A stretch of DNA of 51,433 bases. Source: Bacillota bacterium (GTDB taxonomy: Bacteria > Bacillota > Clostridia > Oscillospirales > Oscillospiraceae). The position numbers and the translations under genes were made by a program. Below the pieces are notes generated by a model. The model made no database searches, was not told the origin of the DNA, and saw nothing but the letters and a program-made list of their open reading frames with translations. The DNA lies in contig JAEXCS010000049.1 of the NCBI GenBank assembly GCA_023402075.1, positions 1-51,433 on the forward strand. The letters run 5' to 3'. Positions within the stretch are counted from its first letter, which is position 1. Each line of letters starts with the position of its first letter. Shown one piece after another: positions 48,484 through 51,433 of this stretch.

Positions 48484-49836
48484 GTGGCAATTGAAGATTT
48501 GCTCCTGCGCCAAACGCCCCACTCCTTGGAGGGGGAGCAGGCGGTGCTGGGCTCTGTCCTCATCGACCCGGACTGTGTGAAGGAGGTCGTGGACAAGCTG
48601 CGGCCCGAGGATTTTTATCTGCGCCAGAACCGGGAGATTTTTGAAACCATCTGCTCCATGTTCACCTATGCGAAGCCCATCGACGGAATTACGGTGTCGG
48701 AGGAGATGCAGAAAAACGGCACCTACGACGAAAATACCACCCGGGCCTATCTTGCCCAGCTGATTGAGATTACCCCCACGGCGGCAAACGTTTTGGAGTA
48801 TGCCGCTATCGTCCGGGACAAGGCCCTTCTGCGGGCGGTGGCGCAGGCTGCCTCTGAGATTACCGCCATGGTGCAGGAGGGCGGCGGCGAAGCCGCCGAA
48901 ACGCTGGAAGCGGCAGAGCAGCGGATTTTTGCCATCCGCCGGGGACAGGGTGCGCAGGGGATGACCCCTGTTCGGCAGGTGCTGCCGGACGTGCTGGACC
49001 GGCTCAGTGAAATGAGCGAGTCCACCTCGGGACTGCCGGGTCTGTCCACGGGCCTCTCCATGCTGGATACAAAAATTACGGGCCTGAACAAGTCAGATTT
49101 GATTTTGCTGGCGGCCCGTCCCGGCATGGGAAAAACCTCCATGGCCCTGAACATGGCGCTGAACGTGGCCAAGGGGACGGATCGGTCTGTGGCTGTCTTC
49201 TCCTTGGAGATGTCCAAGGAGCAGCTTGTTTTGCGTCTGCTTTCTTCCGAAGCGCTGGTGGAGAGCAACAAGCTGCGCACCGGCTCCCTGCGGGAGACGG
49301 ACTGGGAGAAGATCGCGGATGCGGCCACAGTGCTTAACCGGGTGGATATCCGCATCGACGACAACCCGCTTTTGTCCGTGGCGGACATGAACGCAAAGTG
49401 CCGCAGGCTTGATAATCTGGGACTGGTGGTCATCGACTATTTGCAGTTAATGACCTCTGCCGGGGGGAAAAGCAAGGGCGGGGAGAACCGCCAGCAGGTG
49501 GTTTCCGACATTTCCCGGACGTTGAAAATCATGGCCAAGGAGCTGGACGTGCCGGTGATTTGCCTGAGCCAGCTAAGCCGTGCCAACGAAAAGCGGGACG
49601 ACAAGCGTCCTATGCTTTCCGACCTTCGAGAATCCGGCGCGATCGAGCAGGACGCGGACATCGTGCTCTTCCTATACCGGGACGATTACTATAACGAAGA
49701 CTCCGAGAAGCGCAATATCGCCGAGTGTATTGTGGCGAAAAACCGCCATGGCGAGACGGGAAAGGTAGAGCTGAAGTGGGTGCCGGAGTATACCACCTTC
49801 GGCACGCTGGAGACGCGGTACGACGATGAGGACTGA
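48484..49836 (+). CDS. dnaB: Replicative DNA helicase DnaB/DnaC type
   Basis: 450 residues. The N-terminal DnaB domain (HSLEGEQAVLGSVLIDPD) leads through a linker to a RecA-like core with P-loop ARPGMGKTS (G214-S219), Walker B LVVIDYLQLM and the arginine-finger region SQLSRANEKRDDKRP, then DLRESGAIEQDADIVLFLYR. It unwinds DNA at the fork as a hexamer. The start is GTG at 48484, supported by CGGAGG upstream. The last 11 bases overlap tilS. Confidence 0.97.
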   Translation: MAIEDLLLRQTPHSLEGEQAVLGSVLIDPDCVKEVVDKLRPEDFYLRQNREIFETICSMFTYAKPIDGITVSEEMQKNGTYDENTTRAYLAQLIEITPTAANVLEYAAIVRDKALLRAVAQAASEITAMVQEGGGEAAETLEAAEQRIFAIRRGQGAQGMTPVRQVLPDVLDRLSEMSESTSGLPGLSTGLSMLDTKITGLNKSDLILLAARPGMGKTSMALNMALNVAKGTDRSVAVFSLEMSKEQLVLRLLSSEALVESNKLRTGSLRETDWEKIADAATVLNRVDIRIDDNPLLSVADMNAKCRRLDNLGLVVIDYLQLMTSAGGKSKGGENRQQVVSDISRTLKIMAKELDVPVICLSQLSRANEKRDDKRPMLSDLRESGAIEQDADIVLFLYRDDYYNEDSEKRNIAECIVAKNRHGETGKVELKWVPEYTTFGTLETRYDDED

Positions 49837-51157
49837 ACTTTCCTCTGCAGAGAAATTCATGGCGGCGCATTTTTCCGCCGGTACGGAGCTGCTGTGTGCT
49901 GTGTCCGGGGGGCTGGACTCCATGTGCCTGCTGGACTTCACCGTCCGCTGGGCAGAAGACCTGGGAATTGCTGTCGCTGCCGTTCATGTTCACCACGGTT
50001 TGCGGGGTGCTTTGGCAGATCGGGACGAGGCCTTCGTCCGGGACTACTGCGCAGGGAGGGGCATTCCCTTTGTTGTTGCACGGGGCGATGCCCGGGCAGT
50101 GGCGCGGGAAGAGGGCCTTTCCGTGGAGGAGGCTGCCCGGCGGCTGCGATACGCCTTTTTGGAAGACGCTGCCGCCAAGCGGCACAGCGCCGCCATCCTT
50201 ACCGCACACCACGCCGACGACAACGCGGAAACCATGCTGTTAAACCTCTGCCGGGGAACCGGCTCCGCCGGGCTGGGGATTCCCGCCGTGCGGGGAAATA
50301 TCTACCGCCCATTTTTGGAGCTGACCCGGGCCCAGCTTGCGGATTACGCCGCCGCTTGGGGCTTGCCCCATGTGGAGGACGAGACGAACGACGAGGACGA
50401 CGCGGCTCGAAACGTGCTGCGGCACAGGGTTTTGCCTGTGCTGCGGGAGGTTAACCCCAAAGCGGCCCAAAATATGGCCCGCTCCGCCGGGCTTTTGGCG
50501 GCGGAGGATGCCGCACTGGACGGGCTTGTGGAGCAATTGCTGGAGCGCGCGGAGTTGTCCGGGGACAGAGCCGTTTTACCGTGGGAAGTCCTGCGCGCCG
50601 CGCCCGAGGTCCTTCGCGGCAGGGCGGTGCTGAGACTGATGGAAACAGTCTGCGGGCGGCGGCGGGATTTGTCCGCCGCACACGCGGGAGCGGTGCTGGC
50701 GCTGGGAAAAGGCCAGACGTGCTCGCTGCCATACGGGTTGCTGGCCCGCAGCGAGGGAGAGTCGCTGGAGATTTTTAAGGCGGCCCCTATGCCGCAGTCC
50801 GTGGCCCTTTTACCGGGGCAGACGGTGAAGTTTGGAAACTGGCGTGTCATGCTGGGAAGCAAAGGCCCTCCGGGGAGTATTTCCTATCGGCTGCGCTTGC
50901 CGGGACCGCTGGAGGTGACCCCCTGGCGCAGCGGCGACCGCATGGAGGTGCCGGGAAGCCGGGGCGCGCGGACGCTGAAGCGGCTGTTTTCGGACGAGGG
51001 GATTTCCCCAGATACGCGGGATTGCTTGCCGGTTTTGCGGATGGGGGAGCGGCCGGTGGCCGCGCCGTATCTTGGCGTGGATTTGGAGTTTTCCGCTGGA
51101 GCGTCCGGCGAATGGGTGACATTTTATACGGAAGATATAGAGGGAGAGATACTATGA
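49826..51157 (+). CDS. tilS: tRNA(Ile)-lysidine synthetase
   Basis: 443 residues, the long TilS form with C-terminal domains. The PP-loop is AVSGGLDSM (S27-S32), followed by HVHHGLRG and TAHHADDNAETMLLNLCRGTG, the family signatures. It makes lysidine at C34 of tRNA-Ile(CAT). The ATG at 49826 lies inside the end of dnaB, and the stop overlaps hpt by ATGA, so the three are coupled. tilS-hpt order is conserved in Firmicutes. Confidence 0.95.
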   Translation: MRTELSSAEKFMAAHFSAGTELLCAVSGGLDSMCLLDFTVRWAEDLGIAVAAVHVHHGLRGALADRDEAFVRDYCAGRGIPFVVARGDARAVAREEGLSVEEAARRLRYAFLEDAAAKRHSAAILTAHHADDNAETMLLNLCRGTGSAGLGIPAVRGNIYRPFLELTRAQLADYAAAWGLPHVEDETNDEDDAARNVLRHRVLPVLREVNPKAAQNMARSAGLLAAEDAALDGLVEQLLERAELSGDRAVLPWEVLRAAPEVLRGRAVLRLMETVCGRRRDLSAAHAGAVLALGKGQTCSLPYGLLARSEGESLEIFKAAPMPQSVALLPGQTVKFGNWRVMLGSKGPPGSISYRLRLPGPLEVTPWRSGDRMEVPGSRGARTLKRLFSDEGISPDTRDCLPVLRMGERPVAAPYLGVDLEFSAGASGEWVTFYTEDIEGEIL

Positions 51158-51433
51158 AAAGTGAGATGGAAAACGACATCCTCAAAATTCTTGTGACGGA
51201 GGAGCAGATTCAAACCCGTATCGGAGAGCTGGGCGAGGAGCTGTACCAGAAGTTTGAGGGGAAGAACCCGCTGTTTCTGGGCGTTTTGAAAGGTTGCTTT
51301 TTGTTCATGGCGGATTTGGTGCGGGCCTGTCAGGTGAAAAGCGACGTGGAGTATATCGCCGTCAGCTCCTATGAAAACGCAACCAGTTCCTCCGGCCGGG
51401 TAAAGATTGTCCATGACATTCAGCAGGACATCA
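51154..51433 (+). CDS. hpt: Hypoxanthine phosphoribosyltransferase (3' partial)
   Basis: 93 codons to the window end. Residues match the N-terminal half of Hpt: ILVTEEQIQTRIGELGEEL, then PLFLGVLKGCFLFMADLVR and YIAVSSYENATSSSGRVKIVHDI, the flexible-loop region. It salvages hypoxanthine and guanine with PRPP. The start overlaps the tilS stop (ATGA). The loop has Glu-Asn-Ala where Gly-Asn-Gly-like residues are usual, a mild variation. The catalytic and PRPP-loop part lies beyond the window. Confidence 0.9.
   Translation, partial: MKSEMENDILKILVTEEQIQTRIGELGEELYQKFEGKNPLFLGVLKGCFLFMADLVRACQVKSDVEYIAVSSYENATSSSGRVKIVHDIQQDI

Overview
The window looks like a chromosomal segment of a gut-type Clostridia bacterium, most likely Oscillospirales/Oscillospiraceae (Flavonifractor, Intestinimonas or Lawsonibacter type). 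Support: strong AGGAGG ribosome sites, the Firmicute gdpP-rplI-dnaB block, RNase J, an ECF folate S-component under a tetrahydrofolate riboswitch, a Feo iron system with two FeoA proteins, GC-rich coding DNA and no outer-membrane genes. The genus call is inference. No complete insertion sequence, prophage or CRISPR array is visible.

Layout. 1-6.5 kb: a 5'-truncated surface-protein-like ORF that runs in frame into the C-terminus of a TRAP transporter permease, then hydantoinase/oxoprolinase hyuA-hyuB, then about 1.2 kb of decayed, AT-richer DNA. 6.5-7.1 kb: five tRNA genes on the minus strand (Val, Asp, Phe, Gly, Cys). 7.2-15.5 kb: housekeeping and signalling genes: yerC-methyltransferase-hslO (-), a DUF3298-like protein, a cytidylate-kinase-like protein and a large hybrid histidine kinase (+), then DUF4230 and hemolysin-III genes (-). 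15.6-20.3 kb: ssnA-ygfK, a pair known from purine/uric acid catabolic clusters, behind a promoter, a compact hairpin aptamer candidate and an intrinsic terminator. 20.6-25.6 kb: ftcD-fchA-hutD-fhs-FNT, a one-carbon module that can turn a formimino group into ammonia, formate and ATP and export the formate. 25.6-28 kb: three tandem ~113-bp repeats leading into a THF riboswitch that controls folT-folC. 28.3-36.1 kb: a BTAD/AAA regulator convergent with hutU-hutI (-), and a second ftcD divergent from hutU. With hutU, hutI and ftcD present, urocanate can go to glutamate; hutH is not here. 36.3-37.6 kb: rpoN. 37.8-43.6 kb: an iron block: ferritin (-), DUF3793 protein and flavodoxin, feoA-feoA-feoB, a Cys-rich microprotein and a short DtxR-like regulator, with several TTAG-N5/6-CTAA inverted repeats at the promoters. 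43.8-51.4 kb: rnj (-), then gdpP-rplI-dnaB-tilS-hpt (hpt cut by the window end).

How the parts connect. The two ftcD copies, fchA, fhs and FNT link histidine (and perhaps purine) breakdown to folate one-carbon chemistry, and folT-folC supply and retain the folate cofactor under THF feedback. The iron block combines uptake (FeoAB), storage (ferritin) and iron sparing (flavodoxin), probably under one DtxR-type control. The signals most worth checking are the ssnA leader RNA, the repeat/mini-ORF array in front of the THF riboswitch, the iron operators paired with a regulator that lacks most metal ligands, and the chimeric TRAP ORF.
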